From: Sporosarcina pasteurii
GTDB taxonomy: Bacteria; Bacillota; Bacilli; Bacillales_A; Planococcaceae
Reading direction: 5' to 3'
Length of the DNA: 64,000 bases
Assembly (NCBI RefSeq): GCF_041295575.1
Contig: NZ_CP160452.1
Location: 1 to 64,000, forward strand
Shown: positions 17,733-27,222 of the stretch, one piece after another
Position numbering within the stretch: the first letter of the stretch is position 1
How the letters are laid out: each line of letters opens with the position of its first letter
Translations under genes and position numbers: made by a program
Notes under the pieces: generated by a model
What the model saw: only the letters and a program-made list of their open reading frames with translations
What the model was told of the DNA's origin: nothing
The model's database searches: none

Positions 17733-19073
17733 TTGAAACAGAGAATGAGAAATTTGTTAGTGTTGTTGATCGTCCCATTTATGCTAATATCGACAGTTGG
17801 CATTACTCCAGCTGCCGCTAATGATAGATTAGGCATCCATGTTGATGGTGCTATTTTAATTGACGCAGACACAGGTAAAATATTATATGAAGAAAATGCT
17901 GATACACCATTGGGCATTGCAAGTATGACAAAAATGATGACCGAGTATTTATTATTTGAAGCAATTGCTGAAGGAAAGATTACTTGGGAGCAAGAATATA
18001 AAGTAAATGATTATACATATGCTATTTCACAAGATAGTCGTTTAAGTAACGTACCCCTTCGCGCAGATGGTACATATACAATTGAAGAGTTATACGAAGC
18101 GCTTGCAATTTATTCGGCAAATGCTGCAACTATTGCAATTGCCGAAACGATTGCGGGTACGGAAACAGAGTTTTTGAAATTAATGAATGCGAAAGCTGAA
18201 GAATTAGGGTTAGAAGATTATAAATTTGTTAATTCAACTGGATTAAACAATGGTCATTTGCAAGGAATGCATCCAGGAGGCACTGGTGAGAAAGATGAAA
18301 ACGTCATGCCAGCGAAATCGGTTGCAAAACTAGCCTATCATTTAATCCATGATTATCCAGAAGTATTAGAAACAACAAAAATCAATACGAAATGGTTCCG
18401 TGAAGGGACTGATGATGCCACTAAAATGGATAACTGGAATTTCATGCTGCCTGGCTTTGTGTATGAATATGAAGGGGTAGATGGATTAAAAACAGGTACG
18501 ACGGATTTTGCAGGGCACAGTTTCACAGGTACAGCAAAGCGTAACGGCAAACGATTAATTGCTGTTGTAATGAAAGCAGTCGATGCACAAGGCGAAGGTT
18601 CTTACAAGGCTCGATTTGATGCAACTCGTGCATTGTTTGACTATGGATTTGGTCAGTTCTCTGAAGTTGAACTCGTGCCAGCGGGTTATGAATTTGAAGA
18701 ACAAAAAACAATTGGTGTCAATAAAGGAAAAAATGATTCTGTCAAAATAGCCGTGAAAGATCCAGTTACAATGATGGTGAAAACGAGTGAAAAAGATTTG
18801 TATAAGCCTGAATTTGTAATAGATGAATCGAAATTGATAGACGGTAAACTTGAAGCTCCTGTGAAAAAGGGAACAGTTGTCGGTCATGTCAACATGGTAC
18901 GAACGGAAGGCACGGATTATGGTTTTATTGATAGTAGCCAGTATGCCGGTGAAGTTGTCACTACAGAAAATATAGAAAAAGCCGGTTGGTTTAAATTAAG
19001 TATGCGCGCAACAGGTTCATTTTTTGTCAGTATTTGGGATAGTACAACTGATTTTGTAAAAGGATTATTTTAA
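17733..19073 (+). CDS. dacA: D-alanyl-D-alanine carboxypeptidase (PBP5, DacA)
   Basis: DacA trims the terminal D-Ala from peptidoglycan pentapeptides outside the membrane. The 446-residue precursor has a signal peptide (KQRMRNLLVLLIVPFMLI, cleavage probably after PAAA near residue 28). Penicillin-binding motifs SMTK, YSAN and KTGTT follow, then a C-terminal beta domain and an amphipathic tail (GWFKLSMRATGSFFVSIWD) for membrane attachment. I chose TTG 17733 because GGAGGT lies 6 bases upstream; ATG 17745 is the alternative. A likely promoter lies near 17667-17697, though its spacing is poor. Confidence 0.96.
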   Translation: MKQRMRNLLVLLIVPFMLISTVGITPAAANDRLGIHVDGAILIDADTGKILYEENADTPLGIASMTKMMTEYLLFEAIAEGKITWEQEYKVNDYTYAISQDSRLSNVPLRADGTYTIEELYEALAIYSANAATIAIAETIAGTETEFLKLMNAKAEELGLEDYKFVNSTGLNNGHLQGMHPGGTGEKDENVMPAKSVAKLAYHLIHDYPEVLETTKINTKWFREGTDDATKMDNWNFMLPGFVYEYEGVDGLKTGTTDFAGHSFTGTAKRNGKRLIAVVMKAVDAQGEGSYKARFDATRALFDYGFGQFSEVELVPAGYEFEEQKTIGVNKGKNDSVKIAVKDPVTMMVKTSEKDLYKPEFVIDESKLIDGKLEAPVKKGTVVGHVNMVRTEGTDYGFIDSSQYAGEVVTTENIEKAGWFKLSMRATGSFFVSIWDSTTDFVKGLF

Positions 19074-19077
19074 TAGT

Positions 19078-19112
19078 AAAAGGAGTGACCTTTATTAGGT
19101 TCACTCCTTTTT
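19078..19112. terminator. Bidirectional terminator, dacA and mtnE-like gene
   Basis: AAAGGAGTGACC pairs with GGTTCACTCCTTT (one bulge). It lies between convergent genes, with A/T runs on both sides. Confidence 0.85.
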
Positions 19113-19123
19113 GTTATGAACAA

Positions 19124-20293
19124 TCACGTATTGAAGATTCCAAGCTTTTCAATACGTTTAACGGCTTCTACTAAACGATCCTCTTCTTCTAATAAGCCAA
19201 CACGAATATACCCTTCACCTGACTTACCGAAGGCATGCCCAGGCGCTACGGCGATGTCAGCTTCGTCTAATAACAGTTTCGTAAAGGATTCGCTCGTATA
19301 CCCATGAGGAACGGGCATCCAGGCGAAGAAAGAGGCTTTAGGCGCTTCTACATGCCAACCAATTCTTTGGCACTCGGTGATAAATACATCGCGCCTTCTT
19401 TCATAAAGTGAAACAAGTTCGTCTACGCAATGTTGGTCACCATTTAACGCAACTGCAGCAGCCCGCTGTACTGCCGGGAATGGGTTAATGAATAAATGGT
19501 CTTGTAATAAATTAATTGCCTCAATGATGTCTGCATTGCCCACTGCAAAAGCGATCCTCCAGCCTGCCATATTAAAGGTTTTAGACATTGTATACATTTC
19601 AATCCCCACGTCTTTTGCACCTTCAGTTTGGAGGAAGCTAATTGGTTTCTCTCCGTCAAACCCAATCCCGCCATAAGCAAAGTCATGCATAATTGAAATA
19701 CCATTTTCTTTTGCAAAGGCAACGGTCTCTTCAAAAAATGGAAGAGTCGCCGTCGCACTTGTAGGATTGCTCGGATAGTTCAAGTACATTAACGTCGCAT
19801 GTCTTTTTTGTTGATTTGAGAGCATCTCATAATCAGGTAAAAAATCATTTTCAGCGAGGAGTGGGATTGTTTCGTATTGGATATCTGATAAACTAACGGC
19901 TGATAAATAGTCGGGATAACCAGGGTCTGGTAGTAAAAGTAATTCATCAGGATTCATAATGGCAAGTGGCAATTCGACAAGTCCAGTTTTAGAGCCGAAC
20001 AAAATTGCAACTTCAGTTTCAGGATTTAGGTCAACCTCATATTCTCGTTTATAAAAGTTTGCTACAGCCTCTTTTAATTCCGTTGTCCCGCGAAATGGTG
20101 CGTACCCATGGGTCATTGGATCCTCTACAGCTTTTTGCAACGCTTCGACGATATGTGAAGGGGTTGGTTTGTCGGGATTTCCTCTTCCTAAATTAATCAC
20201 ATCTCGTCCTTCCGAAACAGCCTGTTCGACATTTTGGACAAGTGATGAGAAAAAGTGTGGTGGCAGATCTTTTAATCGATTTGAAAGTTTCAT
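19124..20293 (-). CDS. PLP aminotransferase, MtnE (YkrV)-like
   Basis: This fold-type I class I/II aminotransferase has 389 residues. The PLP lysine lies in MYTMSKTFNMAGWRIAF; other landmarks are the substrate loop NLGRGNPDKPTP, PDPGYPDY, NYPSNPT and the C-terminal arginine in YIRVGLL. From memory it is closest to B. subtilis MtnE/YkrV, the methionine-salvage transaminase making methionine from its keto acid with glutamine. No other mtn genes are nearby, so the substrate is uncertain. It is transcribed toward dacA and follows the PdxR-type regulator on the same strand with an 85-base gap. A PLP enzyme beside PLP-synthesis control is a suggestive setting. Confidence 0.85.
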   Translation of the reverse strand: MKLSNRLKDLPPHFFSSLVQNVEQAVSEGRDVINLGRGNPDKPTPSHIVEALQKAVEDPMTHGYAPFRGTTELKEAVANFYKREYEVDLNPETEVAILFGSKTGLVELPLAIMNPDELLLLPDPGYPDYLSAVSLSDIQYETIPLLAENDFLPDYEMLSNQQKRHATLMYLNYPSNPTSATATLPFFEETVAFAKENGISIMHDFAYGGIGFDGEKPISFLQTEGAKDVGIEMYTMSKTFNMAGWRIAFAVGNADIIEAINLLQDHLFINPFPAVQRAAAVALNGDQHCVDELVSLYERRRDVFITECQRIGWHVEAPKASFFAWMPVPHGYTSESFTKLLLDEADIAVAPGHAFGKSGEGYIRVGLLEEEDRLVEAVKRIEKLGIFNT

Positions 20294-20378
20294 ATGATAA
20301 CCCCTTTTACAATGATGTTAATTAACCATAAATCCAATTTTACAATAAGTCTACTAATTTAAAAAGATGAGAATCATA

Positions 20379-21797
20379 TTATGAGTCTGGCTCTTTAGAG
20401 ATACCCCAAGCAGCCATTAGTTTTTGAATACCGGTAATAATTTCTTCGTCAGTTAGTCCTCCAAAACCAATCAGAAAAGAAGGTGTACCGGTCTCTTTTT
20501 TAGTTCGATACGTGTTTAAACCATAAATACGTATGCCGGCTGAAAGAGCTTTCTCCGCTAAGCACTCTTCGTTATCATTTGTTTGCACGGTAATCGTAAT
20601 ATGCATACCCGTTTCTTCACCGTAATAAGTTACAACCGGTGCATAGGGAGTCAAAGTATCTATTAATGTTTGTAGCTTTCGTTTGTATATTGTCCGCATC
20701 CGATTTAAATGTCTTGAAAATTGTCCATCCCTCATAAAACGCGCTAAAATATGCTGATCTAAACGTGGGACAGTAGAAACATAATGAATAAAAGCATCTT
20801 GGTATCTTCTTAGCAAAACTTTTGGCAACACCATATAAGCTATCCGTAAAGAAGGCATTAGGGATTTAGAGAACGTACTGATGTATATAACATTTTCCCC
20901 GTTATCCATGCCATACAATGCAGGGATGGGGCGGCCTGTATAACGAAATTCACTGTCATAATCGTCTTCAATAATAAAACGATGCTCTTCCATTGAAGCC
21001 CAGTTTAAAAGTGCAATTCTACGTGCTGCTGAGAGTACTGTACCGGTTGGAAACTGGTGTGATGGTGTTACATAGGCTATAGATGCATCGACTTGTTGGA
21101 GTGCATCTACATCCATCCCTTCGTTATCTACAGGGATTGGGATAGCTTGCCGATTATTATGGGAAAAGACATGATGCGTTAATGGGTACCCAGGGTCTTC
21201 AATTGCAAAGGATGCATCTTCTCCTAAAATACGAATGACGAGTGGCATAAGCTGCTCTGTACCAGAACCGATAATAATTTGCTCAGGTGTACAATCGACC
21301 CCACGCGAGTGGTATAAATACTGGGCAATTTCTTGACGTAATTCAATATCGCCATGTGGATCGCCAAGCAGTAAAAGATGATTGGATGATTCATCGATGG
21401 TTTCTTTTGCAAACTTCCTCCACTGTGTAAAAGGAAAATTTGTCGTGTCTATATGACCGGGTGAAAAATCAATATCAATGGTTTCTTTTTTTATTGGAAC
21501 AGGTTTGGAAGCTTCTTTCTTCGGTTGTACATAAGCAAGTTCATCAATTGCTTGAACGAAAAATCCTTTTCTTGGGCGTGATAAAATAAAACCTTCAGCG
21601 CTTAGCTGTCCATACGCTTGTTCAATTGTCGTCTGGCTGACGTTTAAAAACTCTCCTAATTTCCGTTTGGAAGGTAGTTTCATTCCAACTTGTAATTTAC
21701 CGTGAATAATATCTTGTCGAATTTGGTTATAAATTTGCTCATACAACGGGATAGGTGTTTCTTTACTTAGCTCGATTAACAGCATATCAATATTCAC
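20379..21797 (-). CDS. pdxR: MocR/GntR-family regulator, PdxR-like
   Basis: MocR regulators fuse a GntR winged helix to an aminotransferase-like effector domain that binds PLP. In the 472-residue protein the winged helix is at about 14-80 (YEQIYNQIRQDIIHGKL, GEFLNVSQTTIEQAYGQL). The effector domain covers the rest, with DYDSEFRY and a PLP-lysine motif STFSKSLMPSLRIAY. Divergent placement from pdxS with a 92-base gap is the classic PdxR arrangement, in which the regulator controls PLP synthesis. GTG 21797 is preferred because AAGGGG lies about 10 bases upstream; ATG 21785 is possible. The gene name rests on context. Confidence 0.85.
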   Translation of the reverse strand: MNIDMLLIELSKETPIPLYEQIYNQIRQDIIHGKLQVGMKLPSKRKLGEFLNVSQTTIEQAYGQLSAEGFILSRPRKGFFVQAIDELAYVQPKKEASKPVPIKKETIDIDFSPGHIDTTNFPFTQWRKFAKETIDESSNHLLLLGDPHGDIELRQEIAQYLYHSRGVDCTPEQIIIGSGTEQLMPLVIRILGEDASFAIEDPGYPLTHHVFSHNNRQAIPIPVDNEGMDVDALQQVDASIAYVTPSHQFPTGTVLSAARRIALLNWASMEEHRFIIEDDYDSEFRYTGRPIPALYGMDNGENVIYISTFSKSLMPSLRIAYMVLPKVLLRRYQDAFIHYVSTVPRLDQHILARFMRDGQFSRHLNRMRTIYKRKLQTLIDTLTPYAPVVTYYGEETGMHITITVQTNDNEECLAEKALSAGIRIYGLNTYRTKKETGTPSFLIGFGGLTDEEIITGIQKLMAAWGISKEPDS

Positions 21798-21835
21798 TTT
21801 TATCTGACCCCTTCATTTTATATGAATCTGAGTAT

Positions 21836-21862
21836 TTGAATCATGTCAATATCAATTATACT
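21836..21862 (+). promoter_or_regulatory. Probable pdxS promoter in the pdxR-pdxS gap
   Basis: TTGAAT and TATACT are separated by only 15 bases. A short spacer would fit a promoter that needs an activator such as PdxR, but the operator itself was not identified. Confidence 0.45.
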
Positions 21863-21889
21863 GAACAATAAGAAAAGGGGGAAGAATAA

Positions 21890-22735
21890 ATGGATATGAA
21901 ATATGGCGGCGTAATTATGGATGTAATTAATGGGGAGCAAGCAAAAGTAGCGGAGGCGGCAGGTGCAATAGCGGTTATGGCACTTGAACGCGTTCCGTCT
22001 GATATCAGAGCGGCTGGTGGGGTGGCACGAATGGCAGACCCACGTATTGTTGAAGAAGTACAAGCAGCTGTGTCAATTCCAGTGATGGCAAAGGCAAGAA
22101 TTGGTCATATCTCGGAAGCCCGCTTGCTAGAAGCGATGAAGGTGGATTATATTGACGAAAGTGAAGTGTTATCTCCAGCAGATGATGAATTCCACTTATT
22201 AAAGAGCGACTATGAAGTGCCATTTGTTTGTGGAGCACGTGATTTAGGAGAAGCAGCGAGAAGAATTGGTGAAGGTGCAAAAATGCTGCGCACAAAAGGA
22301 GAACCAGGGACGGGCAATATTGTGGAAGCAGTTCGTCACTTACGAAAAGTGAATGCGCAAGTAACTAAACTCATTCATATGGATGAAGCAGAAATTATGA
22401 CAGAAGCACGTATTCTAGGGGCACCCTATGAAGTTTTATTAGCGATTAAGAGAGCGGGTCGCTTACCAGTGACAAATTATGCAGCAGGCGGCGTAGCAAC
22501 ACCGGCAGATGCAGCGTTAATGATGGAACTAGGTGCGGACGGTGTATTCGTTGGTTCTGGAATTTTCAAATCAGAAAACCCTGAAAAGTTCGCGCGTGCA
22601 ATCGTGAAAGCAACTGCAAATTATAGAGACTATGATTTGTTAATTGAACTCTCAAAGGATCTAGGAACGCCGATGAAAGGGATTGAAATGTCGGCGCTTG
22701 CTGAAAGTGAACGAATGGCAGCGCGTAGCTTATAA
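21890..22735 (+). CDS. pdxS: PLP synthase subunit PdxS, N-terminally short
   Basis: PdxS makes pyridoxal 5'-phosphate from ribose 5-phosphate, glyceraldehyde 3-phosphate and ammonia, normally supplied by the glutaminase PdxT. The (beta/alpha)8 barrel is intact: Asp11 (VIMDVIN), Lys68 ([10 protein letters not shown]) and Lys136 ([10 protein letters not shown]) correspond to Asp24, Lys81 and Lys149 in B. subtilis. At 281 residues it lacks about 13 N-terminal residues, and a stop codon lies directly before the ATG, so no longer start exists. In the known PdxS-PdxT complex this N-terminal helix docks PdxT. No pdxT follows. A good AAAAGGGGG ribosome binding site supports this start. Confidence 0.95.
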   Translation: MDMKYGGVIMDVINGEQAKVAEAAGAIAVMALERVPSDIRAAGGVARMADPRIVEEVQAAVSIPVMAKARIGHISEARLLEAMKVDYIDESEVLSPADDEFHLLKSDYEVPFVCGARDLGEAARRIGEGAKMLRTKGEPGTGNIVEAVRHLRKVNAQVTKLIHMDEAEIMTEARILGAPYEVLLAIKRAGRLPVTNYAAGGVATPADAALMMELGADGVFVGSGIFKSENPEKFARAIVKATANYRDYDLLIELSKDLGTPMKGIEMSALAESERMAARSL

Positions 22736-22767
22736 GAGTTCGCTTTGAACTGCAAAATTAGAGATAA

Positions 22768-22807
22768 TAAATACCTACTCTACTCATGGTGGATTAGGTA
22801 TTTTTTT
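22768..22807 (+). terminator. Terminator after pdxS
   Basis: AATACCTA pairs with TAGGTATT around a loop of about 19 bases, followed by seven T. It makes pdxS monocistronic. Confidence 0.8.
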
Positions 22808-22825
22808 AGTTGGAGGTTGGACGTA

Positions 22826-23404
22826 ATGGAATGGATAAAAGTTTTTGATGAAAATTTCCAATGGATTGGTGAAGATACAAGAGAGAATGTTCACCAACAA
22901 GGAAAATGGCATGAGACGTTTCATTGTTGGTTTGTAGATAGACAATTTATTTACGTTCAAAAAAGAAGTGACGCTAAAAGTGACTTCCCATCTTTATTTG
23001 ATATAACCGCGGCTGGACATTTAGAGGCGACAGAGAAAGTGGAAGATGGAGTTCGTGAAATTGAGGAAGAACTTGGCGTAAATGTCCAGTTTTCTCGATT
23101 AACTTCGGTTGGCGTCGTTCGCGATATAATTAAACTTCCGGGTTTTTGTGACTATGAGTTTGCGCATGTGTTTATATATGTTTCTTCATTTGAGCCAACT
23201 GACTTTATCTTACAAGAAGGGGAAGTGGATAGCATTCATGAAATAGAAAAAGAAGATTTCATTCGGCTATGCTCACAAGAAGTGAATAAAGTTAAGTGCC
23301 GTAACATAATGTTGGATACTGTTACAGAGATAGGATTGGACGATTTTGTTCCGCACCATTCAAGTTATTTTGAAGCGATTGCTAAAAAGTTAGCTTTTGT
23401 ATAA
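22826..23404 (+). CDS. Nudix hydrolase
   Basis: Nudix enzymes cleave nucleoside diphosphates linked to another group. The 192-residue protein carries a Nudix box, GHLEATEKVEDGVREIEEEL followed by GV. The spacing between the first Glu and the Arg-Glu pair is one residue shorter than the textbook pattern; I recall this as usual in a subfamily opening EWxxVxDE and HETFHCWFV. No signal or second domain is seen. ATG 22826 is preferred over a longer frame because TTGGAGGTTGG lies just upstream. It occupies the slot where pdxT lies in related genomes, but it is not a glutaminase. The substrate is unknown. Confidence 0.88.
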   Translation: MEWIKVFDENFQWIGEDTRENVHQQGKWHETFHCWFVDRQFIYVQKRSDAKSDFPSLFDITAAGHLEATEKVEDGVREIEEELGVNVQFSRLTSVGVVRDIIKLPGFCDYEFAHVFIYVSSFEPTDFILQEGEVDSIHEIEKEDFIRLCSQEVNKVKCRNIMLDTVTEIGLDDFVPHHSSYFEAIAKKLAFV

Positions 23405-23454
23405 CTTGCGAATAAAGTGGCAATATAGTATGGTATATATAATTTAAATAGTAA

Positions 23455-23693
23455 GACGATGAAAGGAAGCAGTAGCAAGTCTGTTTTTTCATAGAGAGTC
23501 AGCGGGTGGTGGGAGCTGATAAAAACATTTGTGAATCCGTCCTTGAGTAGCTAGGCTGAACAACTAGTAAGTCTATGCCGGTCAGTTGAACCGTTATTTC
23601 AATGAAGTGAATCAGACAAAGTAGTCTGGTTAATTTGGGTGGCAACGCGGGTAGTTCTCGTCCCTTTTATGACAAGGGGATAGAGGGCTTTTT
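23455..23693 (+). promoter_or_regulatory. T-box leader (serine) of serS
   Basis: The leader carries stem I landmarks (AGAGAG, GGTGGTGGGAGC at about 23497-23518), a likely specifier TCC at 23536-23538 (a Ser codon) followed by CCTTGAG, and the T-box itself, TGGGTGGCAACGCGGG, ending at 23651. The terminator hairpin follows at about 23656-23697 with a T run. Uncharged tRNA-Ser would pair with the specifier and T-box and allow read-through into serS. Confidence 0.92.
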
Positions 23694-23726
23694 TTGTGTT
23701 CTAAAATAGTAAAGGAGGAAAATTGT

Positions 23727-25001
23727 ATGTTAGATATTAAAAAACTACGCACAAATTTCGATGAAGTAAAAGAAAAGTTAGCAAGGTTAGGTGAAGACTT
23801 AACGGATCTTGATCAGTTTGGGGAACTTGATGAGAAAAGAAGAGAATTAATCGTTAAAACAGAGCAATTGAAGGCAGAACGTAATGAAGTATCGCAACAA
23901 ATTGCGCAGATGAAACGCAACAAAGAAAATGCGGATGAAGCAATTTTACGTATGCGTGAAGTTGGGGAAGAGATAAAGGTTCTGGAAACAGCGCTACATG
24001 AAGTTGAAGAGAAACTGAATTATATTCTAATGCGTATTCCAAATACACCGCATGACAGTGTACCACAAGGGGATAGTGATGATGAAAATATAGAAATCCG
24101 TACGTGGGGCGATAAAACATCATTTACATTTGAACCGAAGCCACATTGGGATTTAGGAACGGATTTAAATATTTTAGATTTTGAAAGAGCAGCAAAAGTT
24201 GCTGGAAGCCGCTTTGTATTCTATCGTGGATTAGGGGCTCGTTTAGAAAGAGCGCTCATTAGCTTCATGTTAGACTTGCATGTTGATGAACATGGATATG
24301 AAGAGTTACTTCCACCGCAACTTGTCAATCGTACGAGCTTAACGGGGACGGGACAGTTACCAAAGTTTGCAGAAGACTTATTCCATGTTGAAGAAGAGGA
24401 CTATTTCTTAATTCCAACTTCAGAAGTCCCAGTGACTAACTTCCATAGTGATGAAATTGTAGACGGCAGTAAGTTGCCAATTACATTTACTGCATATAGT
24501 GCAAACTTCCGTTCAGAAGCGGGCTCTGCAGGAAGAGATACGCGCGGGTTAATTCGTCAGCATCAGTTCAATAAAGTGGAACTTGTGCGTCTTGTGAAAC
24601 CAGAAGATTCTTATGAAGAATTAGAAAAGCTAACAGGCCATGCGGAGAAAGTATTACAACTATTAGAGTTGCCTTACCGCGTTGTAAAACTTTGCACAGG
24701 AGATCTAGGTTTTTCATCCGCAAAAACGTACGACTTAGAAGTATGGATGCCAACGCAAAATGTGTACCGTGAAATTTCTTCATGTTCTAACTTTGAAGAT
24801 TTCCAAGCGCGCCGTGCACATATCCGTTACCGTAAAGAGACTGGAGCAAAGCCTGAGTTCGTGCATACGTTAAACGGAAGTGGTGTAGCGGTAGGACGTA
24901 CAGTAGCGGCTATTTTAGAAAACTATCAGCAGGAAGATGGTTCTGTTATTATTCCGAAAGCACTCCGTCCATATATGGGTGGAAAAGAAGTTATTAAGTA
25001 A
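23727..25001 (+). CDS. serS: Serine-tRNA ligase
   Basis: SerRS charges tRNA-Ser with serine and also serves selenocysteine tRNA where present. The 424-residue protein has the N-terminal coiled-coil arm (about 25-105, rich in Lys/Glu) and the class II catalytic core with motif 2 ([15 protein letters not shown], then RQHQFNKVE) and motif 3 ([19 protein letters not shown]). ATG 23727 is chosen because AAAGGAGG sits 8 bases upstream and the length matches B. subtilis (425). Expression is controlled by the serine T-box ahead of it. A tRNA-Ser gene lies at 33.1 kb. Confidence 0.98.
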   Translation: MLDIKKLRTNFDEVKEKLARLGEDLTDLDQFGELDEKRRELIVKTEQLKAERNEVSQQIAQMKRNKENADEAILRMREVGEEIKVLETALHEVEEKLNYILMRIPNTPHDSVPQGDSDDENIEIRTWGDKTSFTFEPKPHWDLGTDLNILDFERAAKVAGSRFVFYRGLGARLERALISFMLDLHVDEHGYEELLPPQLVNRTSLTGTGQLPKFAEDLFHVEEEDYFLIPTSEVPVTNFHSDEIVDGSKLPITFTAYSANFRSEAGSAGRDTRGLIRQHQFNKVELVRLVKPEDSYEELEKLTGHAEKVLQLLELPYRVVKLCTGDLGFSSAKTYDLEVWMPTQNVYREISSCSNFEDFQARRAHIRYRKETGAKPEFVHTLNGSGVAVGRTVAAILENYQQEDGSVIIPKALRPYMGGKEVIK

Positions 25002-25019
25002 CAGGTGTGTAGACAGAAA

Positions 25020-25604
<585 letters not shown>

Positions 25605-25636
25605 TTAAAACAGAAAAATCATCCACTTAAGAAAAA

Positions 25637-25652
25637 TGTTCCACGTGAAAAA
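25637..25652. promoter_or_regulatory. parS: parS-like ParB (Spo0J) binding site
   Basis: The 16-mer TGTTCCACGTGAAAAA differs at one position (C15 to A) from TGTTCCACGTGAAACA, a functional form of the parS consensus. It is intergenic and origin-proximal, where parS sites cluster. ParB would load here for origin segregation and SMC recruitment. It has not been tested by a genome-wide motif count. Confidence 0.72.
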
Positions 25653-25722
25653 ATATTAACTTCAATTCCCGATTGTGATAAGATAAAGTGCGTGCAATTA
25701 AGACGAGATAGGGGGATATCTG

Positions 25723-26358
25723 ATGACTATTCCGTTTATAGCAGTTGAAGGGCCAATTGGCGTTGGTAAAACGACGCTTTCTAGGTCGATAGCGGAATCA
25801 CAGAATTTCCAGTTGCTAAAAGAGATAGTTGAAGAAAACCCATTTTTGTCGAAGTTTTATGATGATATTGAAGCATGGAGCTTTCAGACAGAAATGTTTT
25901 TTCTATGTAATCGATATAAGCAATTGAGTGATATAAAAAAAGAAATACTTTCGAGTAATACACCAGTCGTTGCAGACTATCATGTGTTTAAAAACCTAAT
26001 TTTTGCGAAGAGAACACTTGAGCAAAATGAATACGAGAAATACGAAGAAATCTATAAGATTTTAACGCGAGATATGCCTGCACCGAATATAATCGTTTAT
26101 TTATATGCAAGTCAAGAAACACTGATGAAGCGCATCGCATTACGTGGGCGCGAATTTGAAAAAAATATGGATCCTGCATACTTAACTCAATTAGCAAATG
26201 ACTATGAAATGTTTATTAATATATTTGAGGAAGCCAATCCACATATACCCGTGCTTAGATTTAATGGGGATCATTTGGACTTCGTGAATAAAAAAGAAGA
26301 CATGGAATATGTGTTAACGAGTATTGTAGAAGTGATTCAAGGAGTGCAAGAAAGATGA
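25723..26358 (+). CDS. dgk: Deoxyguanosine kinase-like deoxynucleoside kinase
   Basis: This enzyme phosphorylates purine deoxynucleosides in salvage. The 211-residue protein has the P-loop GPIGVGKTT near residue 10, the family Glu in LLKEIVEENPFL, and the lid RIALRGREFEK. These motifs resemble B. subtilis Dgk (YaaG) more than Dck. GATAGGGGG precedes ATG 25723. Its last four bases (ATGA) overlap the start of dck, so translation is coupled. The specific substrate is assigned by resemblance only. Confidence 0.93.
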   Translation: MTIPFIAVEGPIGVGKTTLSRSIAESQNFQLLKEIVEENPFLSKFYDDIEAWSFQTEMFFLCNRYKQLSDIKKEILSSNTPVVADYHVFKNLIFAKRTLEQNEYEKYEEIYKILTRDMPAPNIIVYLYASQETLMKRIALRGREFEKNMDPAYLTQLANDYEMFINIFEEANPHIPVLRFNGDHLDFVNKKEDMEYVLTSIVEVIQGVQER

Positions 26359-27005
26359 ACTTACGGGAAAAATATGGAATTCCTGAAAATGCAATTATTA
26401 CGATTGCAGGTACAGTAGGCGCGGGGAAGTCAACGATGACCCAAGCACTGGCAGACGCATTAAACTTTAAAACATCGTTTGAACAAGTCGATGACAATCC
26501 CTATTTGGATCGCTTTTATGATGATTTCAAAACATGGAGTTTCCATTTACAAATTTACTTTTTGGCAGAACGTTTTAAAGAACAAAAACGGATTTTTGAA
26601 ATGGGCGGCGGCTTTATTCAGGACCGTTCAATTTATGAAGATACAGGGATTTTCGCGAAAATGCATATGGAAAAAGGAACGATGGACCCAGTTGACTACG
26701 CAACTTATACGGACTTATTTGAAGCGATGGTTATGACGCCTTATTTTCCGCATCCAAATTTACTTATCTATTTAGAAGGATCTGTTGCGGATATTATCAG
26801 TAGGATTGAAGAACGCGGACGTCCGATGGAGCAGCAGACACCAATTGCGTACTGGGAAGAGATGCATGAGCGTTATGCTACATGGATTAACACTTTTGAT
26901 GCTTGTCCTGTACTTCGACTCAATATTAAAGATTATGATCTACTTGAAAACCCGAATGAAATTGAAAATATTGTAAAGCAGATTGGACAGACGACAAATA
27001 GATAA
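26355..27005 (+). CDS. dck: Deoxyadenosine/deoxycytidine kinase
   Basis: This salvage kinase acts on dCyd and dAdo. The 216-residue protein has the P-loop AGTVGAGKST near residues 16-25, EQVDDNPYLDRFYDDF, the ERS-type motif QDRSIYEDTGIFAK and the lid RIEERGRPMEQQT. The motifs match B. subtilis Dck (YaaF). It follows dgk with a 4-base ATGA overlap. In B. subtilis the pair lies elsewhere relative to tadA, so this block is rearranged. A purine- or T-rich hairpin near 27024-27062 probably ends the transcript. Confidence 0.95.
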   Translation: MNLREKYGIPENAIITIAGTVGAGKSTMTQALADALNFKTSFEQVDDNPYLDRFYDDFKTWSFHLQIYFLAERFKEQKRIFEMGGGFIQDRSIYEDTGIFAKMHMEKGTMDPVDYATYTDLFEAMVMTPYFPHPNLLIYLEGSVADIISRIEERGRPMEQQTPIAYWEEMHERYATWINTFDACPVLRLNIKDYDLLENPNEIENIVKQIGQTTNR

Positions 27006-27023
27006 AGTAGAAATACCATAACG

Positions 27024-27062
27024 GAAGAGGAAGGGGAGTATGACTTTCTTCTTCTTTTTTTT
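27024..27062 (+). terminator. Probable terminator after dck
   Basis: GAAGAGGAAG pairs with CTTTCTTCTTC with one bulge around a 10-base loop, followed by a T run. Confidence 0.65.
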
Positions 27063-27222
27063 GAGAAAATCTTAGGTAAACTGATATTCTCGATTATAAT
27101 TTCACCAACATAACCTCAATTGAATACGATACAGGACGCTCATCTTGCCTAATTTGATAAGCGATGTTAATAAGTGATGCTTAAGTTTGGCATAGAGAAA
27201 ATGATAGAGGAGTGTTCGTAGA

